64,000 bases of DNA from JACMJL01 sp963791805 (GTDB lineage: Bacteria > Bacillota > Clostridia > Clostridiales > Clostridiaceae): assembly GCA_963791805.1 (NCBI GenBank), contig CAWBTU010000003.1:930001-994000 (forward strand). The letters run 5' to 3'. The notes below the pieces were generated by a model, which saw nothing but the letters and a program-made list of their open reading frames with translations, was not told the origin of the DNA and did no database searches. A program made the translations under genes and the position numbers. Of the stretch, positions 16,291-26,500 are shown piece by piece (position 1 is the stretch's first letter; the number at the start of each line of letters is the position of its first letter).

Positions 16291-16518
16291 ATGGTCGCAA
16301 GTGTTAAAGGAAAGTTAGGTTTTCTGAAAAGTATACCTAAGTTCTTTATAGATTTGAAAGCCGAAGCTAAGAGAATTACGTGGCCTTCAAAACAAGATTT
16401 CAAAAAATCAACTTTAGCTGTAATTGTATTTTGTCTTATATGGATTACAATTGTATTTGTAATGGATACTGGGTTTAGAAGTCTTTTTCAAGACTATATC
16501 CTCAAATTAAAATTATAA
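16291..16518 (+). CDS. secE: Preprotein translocase subunit SecE
   Basis: A 75-residue single-span subunit of the SecYEG channel. The amphipathic helix LKAEAKRITWPSKQDF is the SecE signature and is followed by one transmembrane segment (LAVIVFCLIWITIVFVM). The ATG at 16291 is preferred: aagga lies 10 nt upstream, whereas the in-frame GTG at 16282 is only 1 nt from it. Confidence 0.93.
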   Translation: MVASVKGKLGFLKSIPKFFIDLKAEAKRITWPSKQDFKKSTLAVIVFCLIWITIVFVMDTGFRSLFQDYILKLKL

Positions 16519-16546
16519 TAAAATTATAATAAAGTTATAAGTTAAA

Positions 16547-16586
16547 AAGGAGGTAGGGACTGGACAAATTGACTGTCCCTTAGATT
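16547..16586 (+). promoter_or_regulatory. nusG ribosome site separated from start by a hairpin
   Basis: AAGGAGGT (16547-16554) is the only strong Shine-Dalgarno, yet nusG starts at 16587, 32 nt later. The gap holds AGGGAC (16555-16560) and GTCCCT (16575-16580), a 6-bp stem; folding it leaves a 6-nt spacer. An alternative 5-bp hairpin, GGACA/TGTCC (62-66 with 74-78 in 165xx numbering), overlaps it. Confidence 0.55.
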
Positions 16587-17108
16587 ATGGCAGAGAGAGC
16601 TAGATGGTATGTTGTACATACATACTCTGGATATGAAAATAAAGTTAAGGCAAATCTAGAAAAGACGATTGAGAATAGAAATCTTCAAGAGCTTATATTA
16701 AATGTAGAAGTTCCGATGGAAGAAGTAGTAGAGATTAAAGATGGGAAGAAAAAAGCAAGCTTAAAAAAAATATTCCCAGGTTACGTGCTTTTGAAGATGT
16801 TTATGACAGATGACTCTTGGTATGTTGTAAGAAACACAAGAGGAGTTACAGGATTTGTTGGACCAGGATCAAAGCCTGTTCCGCTTACGGATGAAGAAGT
16901 TATCACAATGGGTATAGTAGAGAAGACTGTAAAGATTGAAATCCAAATTGGAGAAAATGTTAAGGTTATCTCTGGTCCACTTGAAAACTTTATTGCATTA
17001 GTAAAGGAAATTAATTTAGAAAAGCATAAGATTAAAGCGTTAGTTAACATGTTTGGTAGAGAAACACTCGCTGAACTAGATTTTAATCAAATAGAGAAAT
17101 TAGATTAG
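16587..17108 (+). CDS. nusG: Transcription termination/antitermination factor NusG
   Basis: A 173-residue protein. The NGN domain begins RWYVVHTYSGYENKVKANLE and contains FPGYVLLKM; the C-terminal KOW domain contains VKVISGPLENF. It binds RNA polymerase and links it to ribosomes or Rho. A stop codon lies in frame at 16581, so ATG 16587 must be the start despite the distant ribosome site (see the hairpin entry). Confidence 0.97.
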   Translation: MAERARWYVVHTYSGYENKVKANLEKTIENRNLQELILNVEVPMEEVVEIKDGKKKASLKKIFPGYVLLKMFMTDDSWYVVRNTRGVTGFVGPGSKPVPLTDEEVITMGIVEKTVKIEIQIGENVKVISGPLENFIALVKEINLEKHKIKALVNMFGRETLAELDFNQIEKLD

Positions 17109-17159
17109 TGTATAGGATGGAAGCTGTTTTGAAAAAAAAATAGTGAAAGTCTTAATAAA

Positions 17160-17187
17160 GTGGGAGGACAAAAGTCCGTATTACCAC
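17160..17187 (+). promoter_or_regulatory. L1-type leader element before rplK
   Basis: A 28-nt element, GTGG-GA-GGAC-loop-GTCC-GTATTA-CCAC. The outer GTGG/CCAC and inner GGAC/GTCC stems flank an asymmetric internal loop. It has the same layout and length as the element at 17647, and the inner stem covaries. It is probably a site for autoregulation by ribosomal protein L1, inferred from position in the rplK-rplA operon. Confidence 0.6.
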
Positions 17188-17207
17188 ATAATAGGAGGTC
17201 AATATTC

Positions 17208-17633
17208 ATGGCTAAGAAAGTTACAGGAATGATTAAACTTCAACTTCCTGCGGGAAAGGCAACTCCAGCACCACCAGTTGGTCCAGCATTAGGACAACAT
17301 GGAGTAAATATTATGCAATTTTGTAAGGAGTACAATGCAAGAACAGCTAGTCAAGCTGGGCTTACAATTCCAGTTGTAATTACTGTTTTCCAAGACAGAT
17401 CATTTACATTCATACTTAAGACTCCTCCAGCTGCAGTATTATTAAAGAAAGCAGTAGGAGTAGAGAGCGGTTCTGGTGTACCTAACAAAACTAAAATTGC
17501 TAAGATTTCAAGTGCAAAAGTAAGAGAAATTGCTGAAGTTAAGATGCCAGATTTAAATGCAGGTTCTATAGAAGCTGCAATGAGTATGATTGCTGGTACA
17601 GCTAGAAGCATGGGAATAGTAGTAGAAGATTAA
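17208..17633 (+). CDS. rplK: 50S ribosomal protein L11
   Basis: A 141-residue protein of the GTPase-associated centre. It begins AKKVTGMIKLQLPAGKATPA and contains the conserved PPVGPALGQHGVNIMQFC and the C-terminal rRNA-binding helices (GTARSMGIVVED end). The ATG at 17208 follows ataggaggtc; an upstream in-frame start at 17160 would read through the leader element and is rejected. Confidence 0.97.
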   Translation: MAKKVTGMIKLQLPAGKATPAPPVGPALGQHGVNIMQFCKEYNARTASQAGLTIPVVITVFQDRSFTFILKTPPAAVLLKKAVGVESGSGVPNKTKIAKISSAKVREIAEVKMPDLNAGSIEAAMSMIAGTARSMGIVVED

Positions 17634-17646
17634 TTTATCAAAATAG

Positions 17647-17674
17647 GTGGGAGGTTATAAACCGTTACTACCAC
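17647..17674 (+). promoter_or_regulatory. L1-type leader element before rplA
   Basis: A 28-nt element, GTGG-GA-GGTT-loop-AACC-GTTACTA-CCAC. The outer stem and GA internal loop are identical to the rplK copy while the inner stem is changed on both sides (GGTT/AACC against GGAC/GTCC). It ends 16 nt before the rplA start, next to the ribosome site. Confidence 0.65.
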
Positions 17675-17690
17675 AAAGGAGGATATCCAT

Positions 17691-18380
17691 ATGGGAAAGA
17701 ATTATGTAGAAAGTGCTAAGCTAGTAGATAAAGCTACATTGTATAATGTAACAGAAGCTATGGAACTTGCACTGAAAACATCAAAAGCTAAATTTGATGA
17801 AACTATTGAATTAGCTGTAAGACTTGGAGTTGATCCAAGACATGCTGATCAGCAGGTAAGAGGTGCTGTAGTGCTTCCTCATGGAACAGGTAAAACTGTT
17901 AGAGTTTTAGTTTTTGCTAAAGGTGAGAAGGCTAAAGAAGCAGAAGTAGCAGGTGCTGATTTTGTAGGAGCTGATGAGCTAGTTGATAAAATTCAAAAAG
18001 AAAATTGGTTTGAATTTGATGTAGTTGTTGCTACACCTGACATGATGGGCTTAGTTGGAAAATTAGGTAGAGTGCTCGGACCCAAAGGTTTAATGCCAAA
18101 CCCTAAGTCTGGAACAGTTACATTTGATGTAACAAGAGCTCTAGCTGAAATTAAAGCTGGTAAAGTTGAATATAGAGTTGATAAAACTTCTATTGTTCAC
18201 GTTCCAATCGGAAAGAAATCATTTGGTGTTGAAAAATTAGCTGATAACTTCCATACATTGATGGAAGCAGTTATTAAGGCAAAACCATCAGCAGCAAAGG
18301 GCCAATATGTTAAATCAGTTTCTATTTCAAGCACAATGGGACCAGGTGTTAAAATTAATCCAACAAAAGTGTTAGATTAA
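17691..18380 (+). CDS. rplA: 50S ribosomal protein L1
   Basis: A 229-residue protein of the mobile L1 stalk, and a translational repressor of its own operon in many bacteria. KFDETIELAVRLGVDPRHAD near the N-terminus, VGKLGRVLGPKGLMPNPKSG in domain II and a GPGVKINP end are diagnostic. It lies 57 nt after rplK, with a structured leader in that gap. Confidence 0.97.
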   Translation: MGKNYVESAKLVDKATLYNVTEAMELALKTSKAKFDETIELAVRLGVDPRHADQQVRGAVVLPHGTGKTVRVLVFAKGEKAKEAEVAGADFVGADELVDKIQKENWFEFDVVVATPDMMGLVGKLGRVLGPKGLMPNPKSGTVTFDVTRALAEIKAGKVEYRVDKTSIVHVPIGKKSFGVEKLADNFHTLMEAVIKAKPSAAKGQYVKSVSISSTMGPGVKINPTKVLD

Positions 18381-18400
18381 TATAAATTTGTTTTCCAATA

Positions 18401-18429
18401 TTGACATTGATTTGTTTGTCTGATAAACT
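18401..18429 (+). promoter_or_regulatory. Promoter of rplJL
   Basis: TTGACA (18401-18406), a 17-nt spacer and TAAACT (18424-18429). It transcribes the L10 leader. Confidence 0.8.
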
Positions 18430-18452
18430 AACAAAGTTGAATAAAATATTTT

Positions 18453-18565
18453 TCCGTAGACAGTAGGTGCGAGAGCATAAAGGAAACTTACCTACCGAGG
18501 TTACTTATTTAAAGTATATTTGCTTTTATAGGTCTCTTCGTTTTGCGGAGAGACTTTTAATTTAT
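18453..18565 (+). ncRNA. Ribosomal protein L10 leader with attenuator
   Basis: A roughly 110-nt leader with the conserved L10-leader look: ccgtagacagtaggtgcgag, then the pairing partner cttacctaccgagg. It ends in a 9-bp hairpin (18532-18540 with 18546-18554, one G-T pair) followed by ttttaattt. In this family L10(L12)4 binding favours the terminator, giving feedback on rplJL. The family match is from motif recognition. Confidence 0.8.
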
Positions 18566-18604
18566 AAAAATTACAGTTACTGACTGTGAGGAGGTGGATA
18601 TATA

Positions 18605-19111
18605 GTGGCAAGTAAAAACAGAGAAATAAAAGAAGCAAAAGTTGCAGAGATAAAAGAAAAGATGGGCAAAGCTCAAGGTATAATTTTTGCTAAATATCAA
18701 GGCTTAACTGTTGAAGAGGATACTAAACTTAGAAAGACTCTTAGAGAAGCAGGTGTAGAATACAAGGTATATAAAAATAGCTTAACTGCATTAGCTGCAA
18801 AAGAGTTGGGATTAGATGGCATAGAAAGTTATCTAGAAGGACCAGTATCTGTTGCTTTTGGATACGAAGATCCTACAGCTCCTGCAAGGATTTTAAATGA
18901 CTTTGCTAAAGAGCATAAGATTTTAGAATTAAAAGCAGCAATAGTAGAAGGAAAAATATTTGATGGCAAACAAGTTGTTGAACTTGCATCAATACCGCCA
19001 AAGGATGTTCTTATTGCAAAACTTCTTGGAAGTTTCAAGGCTCCTTTGTCAAATTTAGCATATATGCTAAACGCAATTAAGGAAAGTAAAGAATCAGCGG
19101 TTGACGCGTAG
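18605..19111 (+). CDS. rplJ: 50S ribosomal protein L10
   Basis: A 168-residue stalk base protein. VAEIKEKMGKAQGIIFAKYQ and the VEYKVYKNSLTALAAKE segment are typical, and the C-terminal helix (FKAPLSNLAYMLNAIKESKE) is where L12 dimers bind. The GTG start follows gaggaggtgg. Expression is probably under the upstream leader. Confidence 0.97.
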   Translation: MASKNREIKEAKVAEIKEKMGKAQGIIFAKYQGLTVEEDTKLRKTLREAGVEYKVYKNSLTALAAKELGLDGIESYLEGPVSVAFGYEDPTAPARILNDFAKEHKILELKAAIVEGKIFDGKQVVELASIPPKDVLIAKLLGSFKAPLSNLAYMLNAIKESKESAVDA

Positions 19112-19136
19112 TTAAAATTTTGGAGGTGTTTTTATT

Positions 19137-19499
19137 ATGACAAGAGAAGAGATTATTCAAGCTATAAAAGAAATGAGTGTTTTAGAATTAAACGAGTTAG
19201 TAAAAGCTTGTGAAGAAGAATTTGGAGTTAGCGCAGCGGCTCCAGTAGCAGCTGCTGGTGCAGCTACAGCTGCAGTTGCTGAGGAACAAACTGAATTTGA
19301 AGTTATCCTTGCAAGTGCAGGAGCAGAAAAAATTAAAGTTATTAAAGTTGTAAGAGAATTAACTGGTTTAGGATTAAAGGAAGCTAAGGAATTAGTTGAC
19401 GGAGCTCCTAAGACATTAAAAGAAGCTGTTTCTAAGGAAGATGCTGAAGCAATTAAAACAAAACTTACTGAAGTTGGAGCATCTGTAGAAGTTAAATAG
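19137..19499 (+). CDS. rplL: 50S ribosomal protein L7/L12
   Basis: A 120-residue stalk protein that recruits translation factors. The N-terminal dimerisation helices, the Ala-rich hinge (AAAPVAAAGAATAAVAEE) and the C-terminal factor-binding domain (VIKVVRELTGLGLKEAKELV) are all present. It forms a two-gene unit with rplJ and is followed by a strong terminator. Confidence 0.98.
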   Translation: MTREEIIQAIKEMSVLELNELVKACEEEFGVSAAAPVAAAGAATAAVAEEQTEFEVILASAGAEKIKVIKVVRELTGLGLKEAKELVDGAPKTLKEAVSKEDAEAIKTKLTEVGASVEVK

Positions 19500-19506
19500 T
19501 AATTTT

Positions 19507-19545
19507 AAAAGGCACTTTTAAGCTAAAGGTGCCTTTTAAATTTAA
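19507..19545 (+). terminator. rplJL terminator
   Basis: aaaaggcac (19507-19515) pairs with gtgcctttt (19529-19537) and the stem extends inward by 5 bp, followed by aaattt. Strong, possibly partly read through. Confidence 0.8.
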
Positions 19546-19548
19546 CGG

Positions 19549-19577
19549 TTGACAATTTAAAATGTTTGTGATAAAGT
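19549..19577 (+). promoter_or_regulatory. rpoBC promoter with long 5' UTR
   Basis: TTGACA (19549-19554), a 17-nt spacer and TAAAGT (19572-19577). It leaves a 5' UTR of about 190 nt before rpoB. That UTR is AT-rich, and I see no recognised regulatory RNA in it. Confidence 0.75.
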
Positions 19578-19776
19578 AATATATTGCATCACCTCATGTA
19601 TACGAAGTATATATTATTCATAAACTTCAATTAATGAAACAAATTGGATTTTATGAATTAATTTTACAATTATGGTGATACTAAAAAGATATGAATGTTT
19701 CCAATCCGAAAACGCAAAGTCCTTAGGGAAAGTGTGTGTTTTTGGTTATTTTGATTTATGCGAGGGGTGAAGACTA

Positions 19777-22700
19777 ATGGTACATCCTGTTAAAAATGGT
19801 AAGAGAACCAGAATGAGTTTTTCTAAGCTACATGAAGTAGGCCAGATGCCAAATCTGATAGAGGTTCAGCTAGACTCTTACCAATGGTTTTTAGACGAAG
19901 GACTGCAGGAAGTATTTGATGATGTGAATCCAATACTGGATTACACAGGGAATCTTATTCTTGAGTTTGTAGGTTACAAACTTGACATGGACAATATCAA
20001 ATATTCTGTAGAAGAATGCAAGGAAAGGGATTCGACATATGCTGCACCTTTAAAAGTAAAGGTAAGACTCCTTAACAAAGAGACTGGTGAGGTTAAGGAA
20101 CAAGAAGTATTTATGGGCGATTTCCCTTTGATGACCGAGCAGGGAACTTTTATTATCAATGGTGCGGAAAGAGTTATCGTAAGTCAGTTAGTAAGGTCTC
20201 CAGGAGTTTATTATGATGTAGCATTCGACAAAACAGGTAAAAAACTATACTCAGCAACTGTAATTCCTAATAGAGGAGCATGGCTAGAATATGAAACAGA
20301 TTCTAATGATGTAATGTATGTTAGAATTGATAAGACGAGAAAATTGCCTATTTCGATTTTAGTTAGAGCAATGGGGATTGGGACTGATGCAGAGGTAACT
20401 GATTATTTTGGCGATGAGGAAAGACTTAGAGCAACAATAGAAAAAGACAATACTAAGACTAAAGAAGAAGCATTGCTAGAAATTTATAAAAGACTTAGAC
20501 CTGGTGAGCCACCAACCGTAGATAGTGCAGTATCTCTTATCGATTCCTTATTCTTTGATGCAAAAAGATATGATTTATCTAGAGTAGGAAGATATAAATT
20601 TAATAAAAAGCTAGCACTTCACCTAAGAATTGCAAACCAGATTGCTGCAAAAGATGTTGTAAATCCATCTACCGGAGAAATTCTTGTATCTAAAGGTGAG
20701 AAAATAGATAGAGAAGCTTCTTTAGTAATACAGAATGCTGGAGTAAATGTAGTAGATATTCAAGTTGAAGATAAGACAATTAGAATTATCGGAAATAATT
20801 TTGTTGACATACATAAGCATGTGACGTTTAACATAGATGAATTGCACATAAGAGAATTTGTTCACTATCCAACATTAAAGGAAATTTTGGATAACTTTTC
20901 TGATGAACAGGCAATCAAAGAGGAAATCAAAAAGAATATTAACAGATTGATTCCTAAACATATCATCAAAGATGACATGCATGCAACAGTTAGCTATGAA
21001 ATTGGTTTAGCATACAATATTGGAAATACTGACGATATTGATCACTTAGGGAATAGAAGACTCAGATCTGTAGGTGAATTGTTACAGAACCAATTTAGAA
21101 TTGGGTTATCAAGAATGGAAAGAGTAGTAAAGGAAAGAATGACTATTCAAGACCAAGATGTAATAACTCCACAAGCGCTTATAAATATAAGACCTGTTGC
21201 TGCTGCAATAAAAGAATTCTTTGGTAGTTCACAACTTTCACAATTTATGGATCAAACAAATCCACTTTCTGAGTTAACTCATAAGAGAAGATTGTCAGCA
21301 CTTGGACCTGGTGGTCTTTCAAGAGAAAGGGCTGGTTTCGAAGTTAGAGACGTTCACCATTCTCATTATGGAAGAATGTGTCCTATAGAAACACCAGAAG
21401 GACCAAACATTGGACTTATTAATTCTTTAGCAACTTATGCTAAAGTAAATGAGTATGGTTTTATTGAGGCGCCTTACAGAAAAATAGATAAAAAGACAAA
21501 TAAGGTTACTACTGAAATAGTATATATGACAGCTGATGAAGAAGATGAATACCTTATTGCACAAGCAAATGAACCGATTGATGAAGATGATAACTTCGTA
21601 AATAAAAGAATTACAATTAGAACTAGAGAAGAAATTATATTAGTTTCAATTGATGATGTTGACTTTATGGACGTTTCTCCAAGGCAAATTGTTTCAGTTG
21701 CTACAGCTATGATTCCGTTTCTTGAAAACGATGATGCAAGTCGTGCTTTAATGGGTTCCAACATGCAACGTCAGGCAGTACCGTTACTACAGCCTCAGGC
21801 TCCAATTGTTGGTACTGGAATTGAATACAAAGCTGCTGTTGACTCAGGGGTTTTACCTAAGGCGAAGAATGCTGGGGTTATTGAATATGTAAGCGCTAAC
21901 GAAATAAAAGTAAGAAGAGACTCAGATGGTGGCATTGATTCTTATAGATTACTTAAGTTTAAGAGATCTAACCAAGGTACTTGTATAAACCAAAGACCTA
22001 TAGTTGATAAGGGCGAAAAGGTTGAGGTTGGAACAGTATTATCTGATGGACCTTCAACAGATTTAGGCGAAATTGCATTAGGTAGAAATATCCGTATAGG
22101 TTTTATAACTTGGGAAGGATACAACTATGAGGATGCTATGCTTATTTCTGAAGAACTGGTTAGAGAAGATGTATTTACTTCAATCCATATTGAAGAATAT
22201 GAGGCTGAAGCAAGAGATACAAAACTTGGACCAGAAGAAATTACTAGAGATATCCCTAATGTAGGCGAAGATGCATTGAAGGATATTGATGAACGAGGAA
22301 TAATAAGAATAGGTGCTGAAGTTAGATCTGGTGATATCTTAGTTGGTAAGGTTACTCCAAAGGGAGAAACAGAGCTGACTGCTGAAGAAAGACTCTTAAG
22401 AGCTATTTTCGGTGAAAAGGCAAGAGAAGTTAGAGATACTTCACTTAGAGTACCTCATGGAGAATCTGGTATTATAGTTGACGTTAAAGTGTTCACAAGA
22501 GAAAATGGAGACGAATTGCCTCCAGGAGTTAATGAATTAGTAAGATGTTATATAGCTCAGAAGAGAAAAATATCAGTTGGAGATAAAATGGCTGGTAGAC
22601 ATGGTAATAAGGGTGTAATCTCTAGAGTATTACCTGAAGAAGATATGCCATTCTTACCTGATGGAAGACCTCTTCAAATATGTCTAAATCCACTAGGAGT

Positions 22701-23487
22701 TCCTTCTCGTATGAATATAGGTCAAGTGTTAGAAGTTCATTTAGGATGGGCTGCTGGTGAGCTAGGGTGGCATATAGCTACTCCAGTTTTTGATGGAGCT
22801 ACTGAAGAAGAAATAGTTGGATGCCTTAAGGATGCAGGATACGAAACACATGGTAAAACTTTACTTTACGATGGAAGAACGGGAGTTCCGTTCGACAGCG
22901 AAGTAACAGTTGGATACATGTATATATTAAAACTTGCACATTTGGTTGATGATAAAATACATGCAAGATCAACTGGACCATATTCACTAGTAACTCAACA
23001 ACCTCTGGGCGGAAAAGCTCAATTTGGTGGTCAGAGATTTGGAGAAATGGAAGTATGGGCTCTAGAAGCATATGGAGCAGCACATACTCTTCAAGAAATT
23101 TTAACAGTAAAATCAGATGATGTTGTTGGTAGAGTTAAAACCTATGAATCCATTGTTAAGGGAGAAAATATCCCACAACCAGGGATTCCTGAGTCCTTTA
23201 AAGTTCTTATTAAGGAATTACAGGCTTTGTGCTTAAATGTAAAGGTGTTAAATGATTGTAAAGAAGAAATTAAGCTAAAAGACACTGTAGATGAAGAATT
23301 AGAGGAATTAGAGGTTAATATTGAAGGAACTGAAACATTTGTTCCACCAGCTCCTGTAGAAGAATTTGCTGAAGTGTTAGATGACTTAGAAGAAGTTGAA
23401 GAAGAAGTAGACGTTAATTTTGAAGATATACCGATTGAAGACTTTGAAAGCGAACTTGAATTAGAAGACTTTAATGATGAACATTAA
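19777..23487 (+). CDS. rpoB: DNA-directed RNA polymerase subunit beta
   Basis: A 1236-residue core polymerase subunit. The rifampicin region FFGSSQLSQFMDQTNPLSEL and following THKRRLSALGPGG carry the sensitive-type Asp, His and Ser. GRHGNKGVISR and EMEVWALEAYGAAHTLQEIL near the end are also diagnostic. After the conserved core comes a strongly acidic tail of roughly 70 residues (rich in Glu/Asp, ending ELELEDFNDEH), a feature seen in some clostridia. rpoC starts 19 nt downstream. Confidence 0.98.
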   Translation: MVHPVKNGKRTRMSFSKLHEVGQMPNLIEVQLDSYQWFLDEGLQEVFDDVNPILDYTGNLILEFVGYKLDMDNIKYSVEECKERDSTYAAPLKVKVRLLNKETGEVKEQEVFMGDFPLMTEQGTFIINGAERVIVSQLVRSPGVYYDVAFDKTGKKLYSATVIPNRGAWLEYETDSNDVMYVRIDKTRKLPISILVRAMGIGTDAEVTDYFGDEERLRATIEKDNTKTKEEALLEIYKRLRPGEPPTVDSAVSLIDSLFFDAKRYDLSRVGRYKFNKKLALHLRIANQIAAKDVVNPSTGEILVSKGEKIDREASLVIQNAGVNVVDIQVEDKTIRIIGNNFVDIHKHVTFNIDELHIREFVHYPTLKEILDNFSDEQAIKEEIKKNINRLIPKHIIKDDMHATVSYEIGLAYNIGNTDDIDHLGNRRLRSVGELLQNQFRIGLSRMERVVKERMTIQDQDVITPQALINIRPVAAAIKEFFGSSQLSQFMDQTNPLSELTHKRRLSALGPGGLSRERAGFEVRDVHHSHYGRMCPIETPEGPNIGLINSLATYAKVNEYGFIEAPYRKIDKKTNKVTTEIVYMTADEEDEYLIAQANEPIDEDDNFVNKRITIRTREEIILVSIDDVDFMDVSPRQIVSVATAMIPFLENDDASRALMGSNMQRQAVPLLQPQAPIVGTGIEYKAAVDSGVLPKAKNAGVIEYVSANEIKVRRDSDGGIDSYRLLKFKRSNQGTCINQRPIVDKGEKVEVGTVLSDGPSTDLGEIALGRNIRIGFITWEGYNYEDAMLISEELVREDVFTSIHIEEYEAEARDTKLGPEEITRDIPNVGEDALKDIDERGIIRIGAEVRSGDILVGKVTPKGETELTAEERLLRAIFGEKAREVRDTSLRVPHGESGIIVDVKVFTRENGDELPPGVNELVRCYIAQKRKISVGDKMAGRHGNKGVISRVLPEEDMPFLPDGRPLQICLNPLGVPSRMNIGQVLEVHLGWAAGELGWHIATPVFDGATEEEIVGCLKDAGYETHGKTLLYDGRTGVPFDSEVTVGYMYILKLAHLVDDKIHARSTGPYSLVTQQPLGGKAQFGGQRFGEMEVWALEAYGAAHTLQEILTVKSDDVVGRVKTYESIVKGENIPQPGIPESFKVLIKELQALCLNVKVLNDCKEEIKLKDTVDEELEELEVNIEGTETFVPPAPVEEFAEVLDDLEEVEEEVDVNFEDIPIEDFESELELEDFNDEH

Positions 23488-23506
23488 TTGAAGGGAGGAT
23501 GAACCC

Positions 23507-26500
23507 TTGTTCGAATTAAATAATTTTGATGCCTTACAAATAGGTTTGGCTTCACCTGAACAAATTAGAGAATGGTCTAGAGGCGAAGTTAAGAAGCCAG
23601 AAACAATAAATTACAGGACATTGAAGCCAGAGAGAGACGGTTTGTTCTGTGAAAGAATTTTTGGACCAACAAAGGACTGGGAATGTCACTGCGGAAAATA
23701 CAAGAGGGTACGATACAAGGGTATCGTGTGTGATAGATGCGGTGTTGAAGTTACTAAAGCTAAAGTTAGACGTGAGAGAATGGGGCATATTGAATTAGCA
23801 GCTCCAGTATCTCATATATGGTACTTTAAAGGTATTCCATCAAGAATGGGATTAATTCTTGATATGTCACCAAGATCACTAGAAAAAATACTATATTTTG
23901 CTTCATATGTTGTTATTAGCCCAAATGAAACATCACTTTTAAAGAAGCAACTTTTGAACGAAAAAGAATATAGAGAAGCTATTGATAAATTTGGTGAAGA
24001 GAGCTTTGTTGCTGGAATGGGAGCAGAAGCAATTAAAATGCTTCTTGCAGAAATAGACTTAGAGCAGGGCAGTATTGAACTAAAAGAGGAATTAAAAACT
24101 AGTTCTGGTCAGAAAAAAATTAGAATTATTAGAAGACTAGAAGTAGTAGAGTCTTTTAGATTATCAAAAAATAGACCTGAGTGGATGATTATTGATGTAA
24201 TCCCAGTTATACCGCCAGATTTAAGACCTATGGTTCAATTAGATGGTGGAAGATTTGCAACTTCAGACTTAAATGACTTGTATAGAAGAGTGATTAATAG
24301 AAATAATAGATTGAAGAAGTTATTAGATTTAGGAGCACCGGACATAATAGTTAGAAATGAAAAAAGAATGCTTCAAGAGGCTGTAGACGCTTTGATAGAT
24401 AATGGAAGAAGAGGAAGACCAGTAACTGGTCCAGGTAATAGACCTTTAAAATCTCTTTCAGATATGTTAAAGGGTAAACAAGGAAGGTTTAGACAAAACT
24501 TACTTGGAAAGCGTGTTGATTATTCAGGACGTTCCGTAATAGTTGTTGGACCAGAACTTAAGATGTACCAATGCGGATTACCTAAAGAAATGGCATTGGA
24601 ACTATTTAAGCCTTTTGTAATGAAAAAACTTGTTGAAAGTGGAGTAGCACATAATATTAAAAGTGCAAAGAGAATGGTAGAAAGAGTAATGCCTCAAGTA
24701 TGGGATGTACTTGAAGAAGTTATATCTGATCACCCAGTATTACTTAACCGTGCACCTACACTCCATAGACTTGGAATACAAGCATTCCAACCAGTTTTAG
24801 TTGAAGGCAGAGCAATTAAACTTCACCCATTAGCTTGTACAGCATATAATGCTGACTTTGATGGAGATCAGATGGCAGTACATGTACCGCTTTCAGTTGA
24901 AGCTCAAGCTGAAGCTAGATTTTTAATGCTTGCTGCACATAACATATTAAAACCTTCTGATGGTAAACCAGTTTGTGTACCTACACAGGATATGATCCTA
25001 GGTGCATACTACTTAACTATTGATAAAGATGGTGCTAATGGAGAAGGAAGAAGTTTCTTCTCACCAGAAGAAGCTGTAATGGCTTATGAAACTGGAGATA
25101 TTGATTTACATGCCAAGATTAATGTTAGATTTACTAAGATCGAAGATGGGGAAACGGTATATGGTATGATTCAAACTACCCCAGGTAAGATTATTTTCAA
25201 TGAATCTATACCACAAGATCTTGGGTTTGTTGATAGGAGTAATCCAGAAAACAAATTTAAACTTGAGATAGACTTCCTTGTTAGTAAGAAAACTCTTGGA
25301 GATGTTGTAACTAAGTGCTTTATGAAATATGGAGCAACAAAGACCTCAGTTATGCTAGATAACATTAAATCAATTGGATATCATTATTCTTCAATTAGTG
25401 CTATCACAGTATCTACTTCTGACATGATAGTTCCTGCTGCAAAAAAAGATTTACTTGCATCAGCAGATGCTGCAGTAGATAAAATTGGGAAAATGTATAG
25501 AAGAGGATTTATTTCTGAAGATGAGAGATATGAAAGAGTTATCGATAAGTGGACTAAAACTACAGATCAAGTAGCAGATGCACTTATGGAAAGCCTTGAT
25601 AAATTTAATCCAATATTCATGATGGCTGATTCTGGAGCCAGAGGTTCCAAGAGTCAGATTAAACAACTTGCAGGTATGAGAGGTCTTATGGCCAATCCTT
25701 CTGGTAAGATTCTCGAGTTGCCTATTAGAGCTTCCTTTAGAGAAGGTCTTGATGTATTAGAATACTTTATTTCAACTCATGGTGCTCGAAAAGGTAATGC
25801 GGATACAGCTCTTAAGACAGCTGACTCAGGTTACTTAACAAGAAGATTGGTTGACGTATGCCAAGATGTTATTGTAAGAGAAGAAGATTGCGGAACAACA
25901 AATGGTTTTGAAGTTAAAGAAATCAAAGAAGGTAACGAAGCAATAGAAAGAATAAGTGAAAGACTTACAGGTAGATACTCAATTGAGCCAATTAGTGATC
26001 CAAACACTGGGGAAGTAATTGTACCAGCTGATCATTATATTGATGCAAAATTGGCTGAACAGGTTGAAAAGGCCGGAATTAAAAAGGTTGTAATTAGATC
26101 TGTATTTACTTGTAGCGCTAGATATGGTGTTTGTGCAAAATGCTATGGTATGAATATGGCAACTGCACAGAAAATCAATATTGGTGAAGCTGTTGGAATC
26201 ATTGCAGCACAAAGTATTGGAGAACCAGGTACACAACTTACTATGAGAACATTCCATACTGGTGGTGTTGCGGGTTCGGATATAACCCAAGGTCTTCCTA
26301 GAGTTGAAGAGTTATTTGAAGCTAGAAAACCAAAAGGTCTTGCTATAGTAAGTGAAATACCAGGAACTGTAAGGTTTGAAGATACAAAGAAAAAGAGAAT
26401 GGTCTATGTAACTTCTGATGCTGGCGAAGAAACTAGTTACGATATTCCTTTTGGATCAAGATTAAAGGTTACAAATGGAGATATAGTAAGTGCAGGCGAT

